Shown piece after piece: positions 34,728 to 35,868 of a stretch of 35,868 bases of DNA. Position 1 is the first letter of the stretch. Each line of letters opens with the position of its first letter. The stretch is taken from assembly GCA_020439995.1 (NCBI GenBank), contig JAGROY010000145.1, forward strand, positions 1 to 35,868, given 5' to 3'. The position numbers and the translations under genes are program-made. Below the pieces are notes generated by a model, which was not told the DNA's origin, searched no databases, and saw nothing but the letters and a program-made list of their open reading frames with translations. Source of the stretch: Verrucomicrobiia bacterium (GTDB lineage Bacteria; Verrucomicrobiota; Verrucomicrobiia; Verrucomicrobiales; DEV007).

Positions 34728-34832
34728 GGCGGTTTCCTATCGCGGATTCAGGAGTTCAACAACCGCAAAGCTATCAAACGTTTTCTGGATGATCGAATTG
34801 CAGATTCACGCGAGCCCGCTAGGCTTCCCCGC

Positions 34833-34997
34833 ATGGGAAAAACCTTTGAACGAATTGACGAATCCATTCGCGCCTGGATCGCACAGCAGAAAATGTTCTT
34901 TGTCGCCACTGCGCCCAGCGCAATCGACGGTCACATCAATTGCTCACCAAAAGGCCACGACAGCTTCCGAATTCTTGACGACACGACCGTAGCATAT
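34833..34997 (+). pseudogene. N-terminal fragment of a pyridoxamine-phosphate-oxidase-like flavoprotein
   Basis: The first 55 residues match PPOX-fold flavin proteins (MGKTFERIDESIRAWIAQQK, MFFVATAPSAIDGHINCSPKG, FRILDDTTVAY). The family continues with a core of about 100 residues, but here the sequence changes abruptly after TVAY into the antisense of the neighbouring TPR gene. FMN-binding residues downstream are lost, so the fragment is not functional. Confidence 0.7.
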
Positions 34998-35277
34998 CGG
35001 CAAATTCCGCAAGGATGCGCTGGTAAAGTTGGGCTGCCTGGTCGTTCTGCTCCTGTTTCCGCCGCACCTCAGCCAGGCGGTAAATGGCAGCCACTGCAAA
35101 TGCCCGGGCGGCATCGTAGTCGTCAATGATTTGCTGATAGCTCGCCGCCGCCTTCTCCAGTTTTCCCTCAGCCTCTTCCGCGAACAGTCCCTGCTGAAGC
35201 AGCGATTTTGCATCCTGCGCCCAGGTAACACTCACGATCCCGAGCAGCCCGACAATTCCTAATAGAAGATTCTTCAT
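34936..35277 (-). pseudogene. Truncated secreted TPR-like protein
   Basis: From ATG 35277 there is a signal peptide (MKNLLLGIVGLLGIVSVTWA) and then tetratricopeptide-like helices (LLQQGLFAEEAEGKLEKAAA, SYQQIIDDYDAARAFAVAAI, RLAEVRRKQEQNDQAAQLYQ). Family similarity ends at ILAEFAD (34999). The last 20 or so codons read through the antisense of the flavoprotein fragment. Relatives are much longer, so this is a 5' remnant with an artificial tail. Confidence 0.65.
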
Positions 35278-35460
35278 GTTGCCCACAGTAGCGGAATTCA
35301 AAGGCGCTTGTGTCATGGTTCTGTCATGGTGTGCAGATGGATCAAGCGATCCCCAAAAATACCGTCAGCATCCAGCTTCGTGTTTTTCTTTTCTCTGGGC
35401 ACCTCCGTCTGTCCTGCCGCTTCTGGTCGGCTGGATGCGTTCTCCTTCCCGTGGGGGCTC

Positions 35461-35868
35461 CTATTGACTCAAATAGGGCGAGGGACTGGCGACCCCTTTC
35501 CCTGGAAGGCCCGCCTTCAAGAGGGCAACCTCCCTGGTAAGAAAACGGTGCCGGTTGGCGATGAATCGTTTGAGTTCCTCCACCTTCGGGCGCAGGTCGG
35601 TAACCGGTTCGTCCAGCTTGCTCCAGCGTTTGAGGTCGAGCGCTGCGTTGGGCTCAATGAGCCGTTCCATGGCATCGATTCGAGCGTGCATTTTTTCGAC
35701 CGTAAACGATTCCCTCAGTGCGTGATCCAGTCGATCCAGGTAATCGGCGCGGAATGTGGGCTCCCTCAGGCAGGTGTCCATAAACCGGTTCCATCCAGTC
35801 AGCGCCTGCATGTTTCTCGTGCCAAGAAACGGCGACGAGGTGAAGAACGTGAACCTCCCGTTTTCCCA
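35461..35868 (-). CDS. CotH-family protein, C-terminal part (partial at window edge)
   Basis: The minus-strand frame is open to the end of the window, beginning WENGRFTFFTSSPFLGTRNM, so the gene starts outside. The visible 135 residues contain a helical tail typical of CotH proteins (REPTFRADYLDRLDHALRES, VEKMHARIDAMERLIEPNAA, KVEELKRFIANRHRFLTREV). These lie after the kinase-like core. A second CotH gene sits at 28186-30657. Confidence 0.6.
   Translation of the reverse strand, partial: WENGRFTFFTSSPFLGTRNMQALTGWNRFMDTCLREPTFRADYLDRLDHALRESFTVEKMHARIDAMERLIEPNAALDLKRWSKLDEPVTDLRPKVEELKRFIANRHRFLTREVALLKAGLPGKGVASPSPYLSQ

Overview
The window looks like a chromosomal segment of a Verrucomicrobiota bacterium (PVC superphylum). 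This is inferred from gene content, not from a marker gene. The evidence is a GYF-AIM24 fusion, two CotH-type secreted proteins, a tricorn protease, a BlaI/M56 regulatory pair with an extended periplasmic domain, large anchored proteins built from W/DP/AA repeats, a DUF1805 protein, and mostly weak Shine-Dalgarno sequences. Codon third positions are moderately GC-rich. I saw no rRNA, tRNA or CRISPR array.

Left part, minus strand (about 0.1-11.5 kb): a kinase-like protein of the polyvalent type whose 5' end is broken by an A8 run. Next come a duplicated ABC-2 permease translationally coupled to a secreted/membrane partner, and a Kef-type cation/proton antiporter. A probable cluster follows, transcribed DUF1805, sugar-phosphate isomerase-like protein, GtrA-like membrane protein, 3-oxoacyl-ACP synthase, HEAT-like secreted protein, and ending at a clear intrinsic terminator (6901-6925).

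Middle, plus strand (about 11.6-20.6 kb): a small secreted protein, a full-length SecA with a strong downstream hairpin, a GYF-AIM24 protein, and two overlapping anchored repeat proteins. A good plus-strand terminator sits just upstream of the repeat-protein pair.

20.5-21.7 kb is a scrap yard of mobile DNA: the 3' end of lpxD is fused in frame to the 5' part of a group II intron reverse transcriptase, preceded by intron-like RNA that abuts an ISKra4-like transposase fragment.

21.7-30.7 kb holds the most distinctive locus. A BlaI-type repressor is coupled by an ATGA overlap to a BlaR1-like M56 metalloprotease whose periplasmic part ends in an intact Zn-dependent N-acetylmuramoyl-L-alanine amidase domain. 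Two perfect palindromes (TGTGCGAA-N4-TTCGCACA) flank the start region. A tricorn protease is divergent to it, followed by a CotH-kinase protein.

30.7-35.9 kb, mostly minus strand: an AAA_21 ATPase coupled by ATGA to a DUF4276 (TOPRIM-like) protein, a plausible OLD/PARIS-like defence pair, with a conserved-looking small protein downstream. Then come pyruvate kinase, a sharp junction between two truncated convergent genes (a PPOX flavoprotein and a TPR protein), and the C-terminal part of a second CotH protein running off the window edge.
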